From Bacillota bacterium (GTDB lineage: Bacteria; Bacillota; Clostridia; Lachnospirales; CAG-274): 64,000 nt of DNA. The notes under the pieces were generated by a model, which did not search any database, was not told the DNA's origin, and saw nothing but the letters and a program-made list of their open reading frames with translations. Positions 36,089-44,501 of the stretch are shown one piece after another. Numbering within the stretch: the first letter of the stretch is position 1; every line of letters starts with the position of its first letter. A program made the position numbers and the translations under genes. The DNA lies in NCBI GenBank assembly GCA_017460805.1, contig JAFUAF010000057.1:41725-105724 (forward strand), in the 5' to 3' direction.

Positions 36089-37087
36089 ATGGATATAAAT
36101 TTTGACAAAAAAAAGAAAAAACGTATTTTTGATATTATTCAGATAGGCAGAAAAAACGACTTTGCAAGCCGCTTGTTTGATTTTGCGATAGTTATAGCTA
36201 TACTTTTAAACTGCGGTGTGCTGTTTATGTCTACCTTTGACGAGCTTGCGGGATATTATCCTGTTTTTACGCTTATTGAGCGTATTACCGTGGTGTTTTT
36301 CTGCATAGAATATATTTTAAGAATATGGACGGCGGAATTTTTATATCCGCATTGCAGCAAAAAAGAGGCCGTAAGACGATTTCTGCTTTCATTTGACGGT
36401 ATAATCGACCTGTTCACCATACTGCCGTTTTTCTATCTGACGGGTTTTGTGGCTTTCCGTATGCTGCGTGTTATCCGTATCTTTCACTTGTTCAGAATAA
36501 ATGCGGCCTATGACTCTTTCAATGTTATAACAAAGGTATTGTACGAAAAGAAAAATCAGATATTTTCTTCGATTTTTATTATACTTATACTGATGCTTGC
36601 ATCTTCTTTGAGTATGTACAGCGTGGAGCATGAGGTACAGCCCGAGGTTTTCAAAAACGCTTTTTCGGGTCTGTGGTGGAGCATTTCGACAATTTTTACT
36701 GTGGGTTACGGCGATATTTACCCCATAACTGCGGCGGGCAGAATGTTGGGTATTTTTACGACATTTCTGGGCGTTGGCGCTGTGGCTATCCCAACGGGTA
36801 TTATTTCCGCGGGTTTTGTGGAGCAGTATACGGAAATGTCAAAACGCGCTCTGCCAAGTGAATATTCGGGCAAAACAGGTGTTATAACCGTGCAGGAGGA
36901 CAGTTTTTACTGTGGCAAGACCGTAGCCGAACTTCGCAGCGAAAGCTATATAGAAGTGCTTGTTGTGATCCGTAACGGCAACACACTTATCCCAAATCCG
37001 ACCCTTGCAATAGAGGATGAGGACACAATGGTATATAAGGAATTGCTGAACTTTGAGGACAAGCCCTTAAAACGCAGGAAGAAATAA
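36089..37087 (+). CDS. Kv-type voltage-gated potassium channel with TrkA-C-like domain
   Basis: A 332-residue six-helix channel. The voltage sensor S4 has spaced arginines (FRMLRVIRIFHLFRINA), S5-S6 flank the pore loop and the selectivity filter is TVGYGD (204-209), the potassium signature. The last about 70 residues (GVITVQEDSFYCGKTVAELR ... NGNTLIPNPTLAIEDEDTMVY) look like a TrkA-C (RCK-C) regulatory domain. It follows the LRR gene after 11 bases. Confidence 0.93.
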   Translation: MDINFDKKKKKRIFDIIQIGRKNDFASRLFDFAIVIAILLNCGVLFMSTFDELAGYYPVFTLIERITVVFFCIEYILRIWTAEFLYPHCSKKEAVRRFLLSFDGIIDLFTILPFFYLTGFVAFRMLRVIRIFHLFRINAAYDSFNVITKVLYEKKNQIFSSIFIILILMLASSLSMYSVEHEVQPEVFKNAFSGLWWSISTIFTVGYGDIYPITAAGRMLGIFTTFLGVGAVAIPTGIISAGFVEQYTEMSKRALPSEYSGKTGVITVQEDSFYCGKTVAELRSESYIEVLVVIRNGNTLIPNPTLAIEDEDTMVYKELLNFEDKPLKRRKK

Positions 37088-37088
37088 A

Positions 37089-38009
37089 ATGGCAGCATAT
37101 AAAATAATTCTGACGGAAATTTCGGATAAGACGGGGCTTTTCATAAACAGAAGTCCCTTTGCTTTATACGGCACATACAAAAAGTATCTTTTATTCATAA
37201 AAAGAGAAGATCTGACAGAACGCAAGAACAATATCGTGATATGCTTTTGTGTAAAAAGAGGACGGAACGCAGAACAGCTTGCAATGTTTTTATCTTTGCC
37301 GAAAGAGTGTAAAATACACCAAAGCGGATACAAATGCAGTTTGTATATGCCTGTCGGAGGTAAAAACGGGGCTGAAAAAGCGGTTGGACTTTTGGATAGT
37401 GTGGCGGAACAGCTTGATAAACGGGGCTTTTATAACTGTGACGAGCACGGGAATGATATACAGACAAATGTTTATATAAAAGGTTCGGCTTTTGTTTTTA
37501 TGTCGGCGGAAGAAGCCGATAAAACAAGGGTTTTATTATATAAAGAAGAACGGGAGCAGGCATACCGTGACGGTAATTTTATGCTTGGACTTGTCGGGGC
37601 TGTGATCGGTGCGGCTTTTGGCGCAGCGGTGGTGTTGCTTATGTCAAGAATGGGCTTTATCAGCGGCTTGTGTGGTATTTTAATGGGTATTGCCATTGTT
37701 TACGGCTATAAGATAAAAGGGCTTAGACATAATATGTTAAGTGCCTGCTTGTGTGTGTTTATTGCCGCCTTTTTTGCATATCTGACATTTCGGCTTGATA
37801 TCGCATTTTCTGTTTGCGGAGATATGGGGATCGATTTTCCGACGGCATTAAAAAATTCATGGGAGTTAGCAAAAATATCGGGAGATTTTACAGACTGCAT
37901 CAAAAAAGCGATATTTACGACTTTGCTTGGAGTTGGCGGCACGATATGTGCACTTTGGATGGAATTTGACATACAGAACAAAAAATATGATATAGAAAAA
38001 TTGGAGTAA
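37089..38009 (+). CDS. Hypothetical membrane protein
   Basis: A 306-residue protein with a soluble, Cys- and Lys-rich N-terminal half (about 1-155) and about four C-terminal TM helices (within 165-300: FMLGLVGAVIGAAFGAAVVLL is the first). The hydrophilic half followed by a membrane half suggests a sensor or membrane-associated regulator, but there is no family match that I recognise. It begins one base after the channel stop. Confidence 0.72.
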   Translation: MAAYKIILTEISDKTGLFINRSPFALYGTYKKYLLFIKREDLTERKNNIVICFCVKRGRNAEQLAMFLSLPKECKIHQSGYKCSLYMPVGGKNGAEKAVGLLDSVAEQLDKRGFYNCDEHGNDIQTNVYIKGSAFVFMSAEEADKTRVLLYKEEREQAYRDGNFMLGLVGAVIGAAFGAAVVLLMSRMGFISGLCGILMGIAIVYGYKIKGLRHNMLSACLCVFIAAFFAYLTFRLDIAFSVCGDMGIDFPTALKNSWELAKISGDFTDCIKKAIFTTLLGVGGTICALWMEFDIQNKKYDIEKLE

Positions 38010-38012
38010 AAA

Positions 38013-38840
38013 ATGGAATATCAAAATATAAGCGGCGAAAGTTTTGCTGTTATGATACTGATGATAATACTTGGTGTGGTTTTGCCGCTGTTGTTGGCTT
38101 TTATATGGACAAAAAAGACAAAACAGCCTGTTGTGCCTATACTTGTCGGTGCGGGAGTGTTTTTTCTGTTTGCAATAGTGCTGGAAACCATACCGAAAGC
38201 CCTGCTTTTTGCGGCAAATAAAAATTTAAGTGAGTATATCATGTCGCGTGCATGGCTGTTTATTTTTATTGTAGTCATGCTTGCGGGTATATTTGAAGAA
38301 ACGGGGCGTTTTGTCGCTTTTAAATATTGGCTTAAAAAATATACCGATAAAATGACACCAATAACCTATGGTATCGGTCACGGCGGGTTTGAGGCAATGT
38401 ACTTGACGGTAATGAGCGGTGTACAAAACCTTGTTTTTGCTTTAATGATAAAAACGGGTACATTTGGGACGATAGTTGAACAGGTGAAAAATACCTCTCC
38501 CGATCAGCTTGAAGCGGTGGAGGCTATCCCCGCGACTCTTGCATCTCTGACATTCGGTATGCTTTTCTTTTCCGTGCTGGAAAGAATGAGCGCCGTGCTT
38601 ATCCATATCTCTTGTTCTGTAGTCGTTTTTAAGGCGGTCAGAGAAAAGAAATATATTTTTTACCTCCTTGCTGTTCTTATCCATGCCGCTTTAGATGTAA
38701 TTGCGGGTCTTTATCAGACAAAAATAATAACAAGTACAGCTGTTGTTGAAATTTTGATGTTTGCGGAAGCTTTGACTGTGTTTGCTGCGGTGTATAAGCT
38801 TTTGTATAAAAAAACGGAGAAAGAAAATGAGACTGAATAG
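38013..38840 (+). CDS. yhfC: YhfC-family intramembrane metalloprotease-like protein
   Basis: A 275-residue membrane protein with about seven helices of the YhfC (DUF2324) family. The expected sequence motifs are present: EETGRFVAF (residues about 94-102), GIGHGGFEAM and a late HAALD, i.e. an EE, H and HxxxD set like CPBP/Rce1-type proteases, so proteolysis is plausible but unproven. Three bases follow the previous gene. Confidence 0.88.
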   Translation: MEYQNISGESFAVMILMIILGVVLPLLLAFIWTKKTKQPVVPILVGAGVFFLFAIVLETIPKALLFAANKNLSEYIMSRAWLFIFIVVMLAGIFEETGRFVAFKYWLKKYTDKMTPITYGIGHGGFEAMYLTVMSGVQNLVFALMIKTGTFGTIVEQVKNTSPDQLEAVEAIPATLASLTFGMLFFSVLERMSAVLIHISCSVVVFKAVREKKYIFYLLAVLIHAALDVIAGLYQTKIITSTAVVEILMFAEALTVFAAVYKLLYKKTEKENETE

Positions 38841-39096
38841 ACTGTCCGAACTTGCCAACAACGATAATGAGATCGGAAATATTGCAAGATTCGGCAATGA
38901 GTATTTAATCGAAATAAAAAAATGGAACGGCGAAATTGTGAAGCTAAAAACCGAAAATTGCAGAAGTATCACACATAATGTTGAGGTTTCGGATGAAATA
39001 GGGGATATCGTGTGCGATAAGGGTATCTGCAAATTTATGACTGCGGATAATGCGGATGTTATTTTGTCGGTAGATGCCGATGAACTGAAAGCGTAA
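38827..39096 (+). CDS. Small acidic protein of unknown function
   Basis: An 89-residue, soluble, beta-type, acidic protein with two cysteines (CDKGIC). Start ATG 38827 overlaps the yhfC stop by 14 bases and has GGAG eight bases upstream, so it is probably translationally coupled. It closes the sortase-led run. I do not recognise the family. Confidence 0.65.
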   Translation: MRLNRLSELANNDNEIGNIARFGNEYLIEIKKWNGEIVKLKTENCRSITHNVEVSDEIGDIVCDKGICKFMTADNADVILSVDADELKA

Positions 39097-39105
39097 TACA
39101 TGCAT

Positions 39106-39124
39106 ACAGGTGCCTGTCCCCTGT
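39106..39124 (+). repeat. RAYT-footprint-like palindrome, copy 1
   Basis: ACAGGTGCCTGT is an internal palindrome, and the reverse complement of this segment begins ACAGGGGACAGG, sharing the nine-base core ACAGGGGAC with copy 3 at 40152. Such pieces commonly accompany REP-associated tyrosine transposases in Firmicutes. Confidence 0.5.
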
Positions 39125-39132
39125 AAGAGTTT

Positions 39133-39152
39133 GATATCCATATGATATCCAT
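39133..39152 (+). repeat. Direct repeat GATATCCAT before the barstar-like gene
   Basis: GATATCCAT at 39133-39141 and again at 39144-39152, an 11-base period, running into the GGAGG ribosome site. This may be an operator or a duplication from insertion. Confidence 0.45.
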
Positions 39153-39165
39153 AGGAGGTATTATT

Positions 39166-39735
39166 ATGTGTATTTTATTTATATGTCTATATCTAAAAAA
39201 TTACTTGTCTGATTCAATATTTTTGCAATTTGTGTACAATAACGTGAATGATTTTGAAACATTGCTTGAAGAAAATGTTTTTCTGGAATTGATTAGCGTT
39301 GACCCGAAATCAAAATCGCAAATTTTGCACATAAAACATTTATTATTAGAGTATATATTAAAGAGTTACTTGGATAAATACAATGAAGTAAATGATATTT
39401 ATGTTGAAAAAATTATAGAATCAAGCAGAACAGACCCAATTGCAGAAATTCTAAAAAGCGAAAATCAGACAAAGACCTTGATTGTAATAGATTGTGAATC
39501 AATAAAAACCAGTGCGGATTTGATTACTGTAATAAAAAAAGAATTGGCATTTCCAATTCATTGTGGAAATAATTGGGATGCTATTAATGATTTTATACTA
39601 GAAGTTTCGTTTCCGAAAAAATTATGTTTGAAGAATTGGAGTGCATTAAAAAAGAAATTGCCAAATGATGCTATGATTTTAAAGGAAATTTTAAATCAAC
39701 TTGATAAAAATGCTGTTTTGATTGAATACAATTAA
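39166..39735 (+). CDS. Barstar-like protein with unknown N-terminal domain
   Basis: A 189-residue protein. Residues about 102-185 match the barstar fold of RNase inhibitors: LIVIDCESIKTSADL, then ELAFPIHCGNNWDAINDFI, the pattern FPxxxGxNxDAxxD. Residues 1-100 are a helical, A/T-rich-coded region of unknown type with an N-terminal hydrophobic stretch. Start ATG 39166 after GGAGG. Base composition is visibly richer in A and T than the neighbouring genes. No barnase-like toxin is next to it, so this is either an orphan immunity gene or the remains of a toxin locus. Confidence 0.82.
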   Translation: MCILFICLYLKNYLSDSIFLQFVYNNVNDFETLLEENVFLELISVDPKSKSQILHIKHLLLEYILKSYLDKYNEVNDIYVEKIIESSRTDPIAEILKSENQTKTLIVIDCESIKTSADLITVIKKELAFPIHCGNNWDAINDFILEVSFPKKLCLKNWSALKKKLPNDAMILKEILNQLDKNAVLIEYN

Positions 39736-39756
39736 TTACAAACCAGAGAAATCATA

Positions 39757-39773
39757 AGGGGTCGGTTCTGTGT
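39757..39773 (+). repeat. Repeat copy 2 (RAYT-footprint-like)
   Basis: AGGGGTCGGTTCTGTGT matches 15 of 17 positions of the segment at 40155-40171. It lies right after the barstar-like stop. Confidence 0.5.
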
Positions 39774-40392
39774 ATAAATTGAGATAATTCAAAACGAAGG
39801 TCATACAGGAAACGGAGTGTGTATGAGAGACATAATCCATACATCTGTTAAGACATTATAAAAGTCACTTTACTTCTTCCTCAAAGAAAATCAAACAACG
39901 GGAAATGTGATAATTACCAAAGTTAAATTTTCCTGTGTTTATTGTGTGTGTTTTATAACGCATACATAAATGATATTTCAAATTATTATAAGAATTATTT
40001 TTTAACGAAGCTTGCTTCGGTCACAATGGGTTGCCATACCACCGACACAAATTATACTTGTAAAAAAGCGGCAGATCACCTATGCACGATGCTGCAACTG
40101 CAATTTCGGATTTGTGACGGAAACCGCAAAGATAGATGCGGACAATCAGGGACAGGGGACGGTTCTTTGTCTCAGCTGGTAATTTTATATTTTTCATAAA
40201 CACATCTCTTTCTGCTCTCGAGTAAAACATTTATTTACACAAATTATAGCATATAATACATAAAACTGCAACAAGTTCTCTTGAAACGACGCAAAATACA
40301 AAGAAAAATGATTGATAATAAAAGTTAAATATGTTATCATATTTATAAATCAATTAATGGCGGTGTTTTTATGCCAAAAGTTGTGACCACAA
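39774..40392. other. Gene-poor A/T-rich intergenic stretch
   Basis: Some 620 bases with no convincing gene. Short frames at 39942-40199 (+) and 40021-40230 (-) overlap each other, lack ribosome sites and are not codon-like. The stretch looks like decayed inserted DNA, bounded by repeat copies. Confidence 0.6.
40152..40171 (+). repeat. RAYT-footprint-like repeat, copy 3
   Basis: ACAGGGGACGGTTCTTTGT shares its first nine bases with the reverse complement of copy 1, so the two copies flank the barstar-like gene in opposite orientation. Confidence 0.5.
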
Positions 40393-40462
40393 AAAAGAAG
40401 GACTTCCAAACCCATTTTAGGGCGGAAGTCCTTCTTTTGTAGGGCTATTTTTTCGCAGCCCC
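40393..40462 (-). terminator. Double hairpin terminator of clpB
   Basis: Reading the minus strand, first a five-pair GGGCT / AGCCC hairpin (40443-40462), then a 15-pair stem (AAAAGAAGGACTTCC / GGAAGTCCTTCTTTT on the plus strand, 40393-40407 and 40424-40438) ending in a T run. The large stem is symmetric enough to work in both directions. Confidence 0.9.
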
Positions 40463-40469
40463 TCATTTT

Positions 40470-43055
40470 TTACACCGTACCGTACAAACCGTTTTCGTTG
40501 ACATCAACTTTAATAACGGTTTCGGGTTCAAGGTCTTCTTTTATTATCATTCTGCCGACAAGTGTCTCGACATTTGCCTGGATATATCGTTTAAGCGGTC
40601 TTGCGCCGTAAACGGGGTCATAGCCGTTTTCTACGATATAATCCTTTGCCTTTTCTGTTACCTCAACGCTTAACTGCTTGTTTTTAAGACGTTTGTCAAG
40701 GTCTGCAAGCATAAGGTCTACAATACTTGAAATTTCGTTCTTGCTCAAAGGCTTGTAGTAAACTATCTCGTCAAGTCTGTTAAGGAATTCGGGGCGGAAG
40801 TGCTGTTTAAGCAGGCCGTCCACGGCTTCTCTTGCCTCTGCAGTTATCTCGCCGTTTTCTATGCCGTCAAGGATATAGGGCGAGCCGAGGTTTGATGTAA
40901 GGATGATTATCGTATTCTTAAAATCTACGGTCCTGCCCTGGCTGTCGGTTATACGTCCGTCGTCAAGCACCTGCAAAAGCACATTGAATACATCGGGATG
41001 CGCCTTTTCTATCTCATCAAAAAGCACAACGGAGTAGGGTCTGCGGCGAACGGCTTCGGTAAGCTGACCGCCCTCTTCATAGCCTACATATCCCGGAGGC
41101 GCTCCTATAAGACGGCTCACGCTGAATTTTTCCATATATTCCGACATATCTATTCTGACGATATTCTTTTCGTCGTCAAACAGACTTTCGGCAAGGGCTT
41201 TTGCAAGCTCTGTCTTGCCGACACCCGTAGGACCAAGGAACAGGAATGAACCGATAGGTCTGTTGGGGTCTTGTATGCCCGCTCTTGAACGGATAATTGC
41301 TTCCGTGACCTTTTCCACGGCTTCGTTCTGACCGATAACGCGCTTGTGCAAAATATCTTCAAGTGAAAGCAGTTTCTGTCTTTCGCCCTCCATAAGTTTT
41401 GAAACGGGAATACCTGTCCAGCGGGCAACTATTCTTGCGATCTCGTCCTCGTTTACGCGGTCGCGCAGTATGCTGTCGCCTTTTTCCGCCTGCTCGGCAA
41501 CTGCTTCAAGTTCGGTAAGCTGTTTCTGCAATTCGGGCAGTTTGCCGTAACGCAGCTGAGCCACTTCGTTAAGATTGTAGTTTCTTTCCTCAACTTCGAT
41601 TTTCTTGTTGATGTTTTCAATCTCTTTGCGCAGTTTTTGTACACGCTCGATAGCTGTTTTTTCGTTCTCCCACTTGGCTTTTAAAGCGTTGAATTCGTCG
41701 CGGAGTTCGGAAAGTTCTTTCCTTACGCGTTCAAGCTGTTCTGCGGAAAGTTTGTCTTCCTCTTTTTTGAGGGCTGTTTCTTCAATTTCAAGCTGCATTA
41801 TCTTTCTTGAGATCTCGTCAAGCTCCTGCGGCATGGAATCCATTTCGGTGCGGATAGTGGCGCAGGCTTCATCAACAAGGTCTATTGCCTTGTCGGGTAA
41901 AAATCTGTCCGTGATATAGCGGTTTGAGAGCACAGCCGCCGCAATAAGCGCCTGATCTTGGATTTTTACGCCGTGGAATACCTCGTAGCGCTCTTTAAGA
42001 CCTCTCAGAATAGAGATAGTGTCCTCGACCGTAGGCTCGCTTACAAGCACAGGCTGGAAACGTCTTTCAAGGGCTGCATCCTTTTCAATATACTTACGGT
42101 ATTCGTTAAGGGTGGTCGCGCCTATACAATGAAGCTCGCCCCTTGCAAGCATGGGCTTCAAAAGGTTGCCTGCATCCATAGCGCCGTTTGTTTTGCCTGC
42201 GCCGACTATGGTGTGAAGTTCGTCTATAAAGAGGATTATTTTGCCCTCGCTCTTTTTTATCTCCTGCAAAACGGCTTTGAGTCTTTCCTCAAATTCGCCC
42301 TGATATTTTGCGCCCGCAATAAGTGCGCCCATATCGAGAGAGAAAATCCTTCTGTTTTTGATATTGTCGGGAACGTCACCTTTTACTATACGCAGGGCAA
42401 GACCCTCTGCAATGGCTGTTTTGCCGACACCCGGCTCACCTATAAGCACGGGATTGTTTTTTGTCTTTCGGCAGAGGATACGGATAACGTTTCTTATTTC
42501 GCTGTCACGGCCGATAACTGGGTCAAGCTTGCCTTTTTCGCCAAGGGAAACAAGATCCTGACCGTATTTGTTAAGTACGTCATATGTGCTTTCGGGGTGG
42601 TCGGTGGTAACGCGCGCGTTGCCGCGGATATCCCTTAACGCCTTTAAAAATGCTTCTTTCTTGATATTGAACTGTCTGAAAAGTTCTTTTAATTTGGGAG
42701 TGGGGTTGTCAAGCAGGGAAAGAACGATATGTTCCACGCTGACATACTCGTCGCCCATTGTTTTTGCCTGTGATTCGGCTTTGTTAAGTACATTGCCTGC
42801 GTCATTTGCAAAATAGACATTTGCGGTGCTGCTGACTGTCGGCATTTCGTCTACAAGCTGTTTTACGTGTCTTGTAAAGCGGTTTGTATCAAGTTCCATT
42901 TTTTTGAATATTTCGCTTGTTATGCCGCCCTCCTGCGTTAAAAGTGCAAGCAGAAGATGCTCGCTTGTAACTGCGGGGTTTGAATTGTCTATACAAATAT
43001 TCTGCGCAAGCTGAATTGCTTCAATGGTTTTTTGTGTGAATTTTTGTGTATTCAT
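40470..43055 (-). CDS. clpB: Chaperone disaggregase ClpB
   Basis: An 861-residue AAA+ protein that pulls apart aggregates together with DnaK. Order: N domain (1-145, two ClpN repeats), AAA-1 with GEPGVGKT, the long coiled-coil middle domain (about 400-525; [15 protein letters not shown] follows) and AAA-2 with GPTGVGKT, plus the C-terminal D2-small domain. GAAAGGAG precedes ATG 43055. It is separated by 19 bases from the upstream RHH gene, so both come from the promoter at 43749. No CIRCE or CtsR-type repeat is seen here. Confidence 0.97.
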   Translation of the reverse strand: MNTQKFTQKTIEAIQLAQNICIDNSNPAVTSEHLLLALLTQEGGITSEIFKKMELDTNRFTRHVKQLVDEMPTVSSTANVYFANDAGNVLNKAESQAKTMGDEYVSVEHIVLSLLDNPTPKLKELFRQFNIKKEAFLKALRDIRGNARVTTDHPESTYDVLNKYGQDLVSLGEKGKLDPVIGRDSEIRNVIRILCRKTKNNPVLIGEPGVGKTAIAEGLALRIVKGDVPDNIKNRRIFSLDMGALIAGAKYQGEFEERLKAVLQEIKKSEGKIILFIDELHTIVGAGKTNGAMDAGNLLKPMLARGELHCIGATTLNEYRKYIEKDAALERRFQPVLVSEPTVEDTISILRGLKERYEVFHGVKIQDQALIAAAVLSNRYITDRFLPDKAIDLVDEACATIRTEMDSMPQELDEISRKIMQLEIEETALKKEEDKLSAEQLERVRKELSELRDEFNALKAKWENEKTAIERVQKLRKEIENINKKIEVEERNYNLNEVAQLRYGKLPELQKQLTELEAVAEQAEKGDSILRDRVNEDEIARIVARWTGIPVSKLMEGERQKLLSLEDILHKRVIGQNEAVEKVTEAIIRSRAGIQDPNRPIGSFLFLGPTGVGKTELAKALAESLFDDEKNIVRIDMSEYMEKFSVSRLIGAPPGYVGYEEGGQLTEAVRRRPYSVVLFDEIEKAHPDVFNVLLQVLDDGRITDSQGRTVDFKNTIIILTSNLGSPYILDGIENGEITAEAREAVDGLLKQHFRPEFLNRLDEIVYYKPLSKNEISSIVDLMLADLDKRLKNKQLSVEVTEKAKDYIVENGYDPVYGARPLKRYIQANVETLVGRMIIKEDLEPETVIKVDVNENGLYGTV

Positions 43056-43074
43056 ATTTATTCTCCTTTCATAA

Positions 43075-43704
43075 TTATATTAAATATCTGCATTTTTCTA
43101 TAAGTGCAAGATACGGCTTTTCATCAATATCGCCCCCGTTATGGAAGTATTGTTTTAAAACATTGTCAAATACATTGATATAGTCCCAGATAGCCTGTGC
43201 CGCCATATCATCGTTTTTAATGGTGTCGGGCAGGGCAAGCTGACGTACAAAACGTCCCATTTCTATGGTGTAATGCACGGTCGCGGGCAGTTTGTCGGGC
43301 AGATAATTTTTCTCCCAGCCGACCCACTTTTTCAAGAACCCGTCAAGCTCTGTCAGAAGTGCTGTGTTCTGTGTTCTTAAACTGACTTTCAGCTCGCCTA
43401 AAATATGTTCTTTGGGCGAGATAGAGACTGCATATTTTACTGTGGGGTTATATTTGTATTTTACCGCACTTTTAAGCGCAAGCCCTGTGCCCGCCAAAGG
43501 CTGAAATGTCATGTTGTCGCTGATGTTTTCCAGCACCAGATCGACAATGTGCTGTATACGCTGTTCGGGTGTTATATAGTTAACTTTTTCCGCTAAAATG
43601 CGGTTTATAAGCCCCGAACGGTTAGTGCCGAGACTGTAAGCCATTTTGTCTATCGCCGCAACTATATCGTCATCAAGCACGATACTGTATACCGATTTTC
43701 CCAT
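43075..43704 (-). CDS. Ribbon-helix-helix protein upstream of clpB
   Basis: A 209-residue protein whose first about 45 residues form a ribbon-helix-helix (CopG/Arc-type) domain: a beta strand SVYSIVLDDD, then AIDKMAYSLGTNRSGLINRILA. Residues 50-209 are a soluble effector-like region of unknown type, with W- and Y-containing helices near the C terminus. Start ATG 43704 after AGAGGTG. It is the first gene of the clpB unit, so it is a candidate regulator of clpB and of itself. Confidence 0.75.
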   Translation of the reverse strand: MGKSVYSIVLDDDIVAAIDKMAYSLGTNRSGLINRILAEKVNYITPEQRIQHIVDLVLENISDNMTFQPLAGTGLALKSAVKYKYNPTVKYAVSISPKEHILGELKVSLRTQNTALLTELDGFLKKWVGWEKNYLPDKLPATVHYTIEMGRFVRQLALPDTIKNDDMAAQAIWDYINVFDNVLKQYFHNGGDIDEKPYLALIEKCRYLI

Positions 43705-43748
43705 TTTGTACACCTCTTTTCATCCATATCATTTCTTATCTTGAATAC

Positions 43749-43777
43749 ATTGTAACACCAAATATTAAACTTGTCAA
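43749..43777 (-). promoter_or_regulatory. SigA promoter of the RHH-clpB unit
   Basis: Minus strand: TTGACA (43772-43777), 17 bases, TACAAT (43749-43754) with TG one base before the -10. Near-consensus, so basal expression should be strong unless repressed. Confidence 0.9.
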
Positions 43778-43882
43778 TAGTTTTATATAAATTTTTTTGC
43801 GAATTATATAATTGGTAAATAAATTTATACAATCGGACTTTCCCTAACATAAAAACGGAATGATATGATCTTTGCTGTCAAT

Positions 43883-44029
43883 CTATTTCATCCAAAGCCA
43901 TATACCTCCCGCAATAAGGATTATTCCAATTATAAGCGGTTTCCAGAATGATAAAAATGCGCCTGCGCATAGACCTGCGCCTATACATACAAGAACGATC
44001 CCCCAAAATCTGAATCTGCAAAAATACAT
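43883..44029 (-). CDS. 48-residue small membrane protein
   Basis: A short gene: ATG at 44029 preceded by GGAGGG with seven bases of spacing; TAG at 43883. The product begins MYFCRFRFWGIVLVCIGAG and has two hydrophobic segments (about 9-27 and 31-47, GIILIAGGIWLWMK at the end), so it is a two-helix hairpin with basic residues at the N terminus. It resembles small membrane proteins widely found in Clostridia, with no assigned role. A frame on the other strand over the same bases lacks a ribosome site. Confidence 0.7.
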   Translation of the reverse strand: MYFCRFRFWGIVLVCIGAGLCAGAFLSFWKPLIIGIILIAGGIWLWMK

Positions 44030-44314
44030 AATGATGCCCTCCGTGAATTATTAAAATAATATGAGAAAAAATACGAAAATTTCGGCTATTTTTGATTTTG
44101 TACTTGACTTTTTTTCTTTTTTAATATAAAATTTAAGCAATAAATAAAAGGAAGTAGCTTGCATAGCACTTTTTAACGGGGTGTATTTCTTTCGTGGGGT
44201 ACACTTTTCAGCCAATGAAGATAAAATTGACTTGCCCAAATTTTTTTTACGCTGCGCTTCTGTGGTTGGGATGCTAAAAATTTGTCCTGCAAAACGCATG
44301 AGTATATTTTATCT

Positions 44315-44344
44315 TTGAATTATTGAAAAGTGTCTATGTATACA
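44315..44344 (+). promoter_or_regulatory. Possible promoter of the antiporter leader
   Basis: TTGAAT (44315-44320), 18 bases, TATACA (44339-44344); moderate match. The gap 44030-44314 otherwise contains no gene that I can support. Confidence 0.45.
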
Positions 44345-44357
44345 ATATCGTCAGCAC

Positions 44358-44468
44358 GACCGAAAGGTCCGGTATGTAAATAATAAGCAAAACTTTTATT
44401 GTGACAAAAAGACCGCAAGGGTCTATGGCTTTTGCCATGTTATTTTTGCTGCAATAAAGGCTTTGCTT
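44358..44468 (+). ncRNA. Structured leader RNA upstream of the Na+/Ca2+ exchanger
   Basis: A GAAA tetraloop hairpin (GACC-GAAA-GGTC, 44358-44369), then a three-way junction: stem AAGCAAA / TTTGCTT (44385-44391, 44462-44468) stacked on TTTATTG / CAATAAA (44395-44401, 44452-44458), enclosing AGACC-GCAAG-GGTCT (44410-44424) and ATGGC-TTTT-GCCAT (44425-44438). The long stem runs straight into a T-rich tract, so the fold can act as a terminator. A riboswitch is likely, but I cannot assign a class. Confidence 0.5.
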
Positions 44469-44501
44469 TTTTCTTTGCAGTAAACAGAAAGGAGAAAAAA
44501 T

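Noticed and set aside
39942..40199. 85-codon plus-strand frame in the barstar island
   Set aside because: No ribosome site, overlaps an opposing frame at 40021-40230 and covers the repeat copy.
40021..40230. 69-codon minus-strand frame in the barstar island
   Set aside because: No ribosome site; its coding seems to come from the RAYT-like repeat.
40372..40440. 22-codon frame starting MPKVVTTKKK
   Set aside because: It lies inside the clpB terminator hairpin and has no ribosome site of note.
43705..43880. CtsR or CIRCE operator upstream of the RHH-clpB unit
   Set aside because: Neither GGTCAAA direct repeats nor TTAGCACTC-type repeats were found there.
43872..44054. 60-codon plus-strand frame
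   Set aside because: It is the antisense of the 48-residue membrane gene, which has the better ribosome site.
44051..44299. 82-codon frame on the minus strand
   Set aside because: No ribosome site, basic low-complexity sequence, and it sits in an A/T-rich gap between the small membrane gene and the antiporter leader. It may be a dispersed repeat rather than a gene.
44358..44468. c-di-GMP (GEMM) riboswitch
   Set aside because: A GAAA tetraloop is present but the other conserved GEMM bases and stem order do not match.
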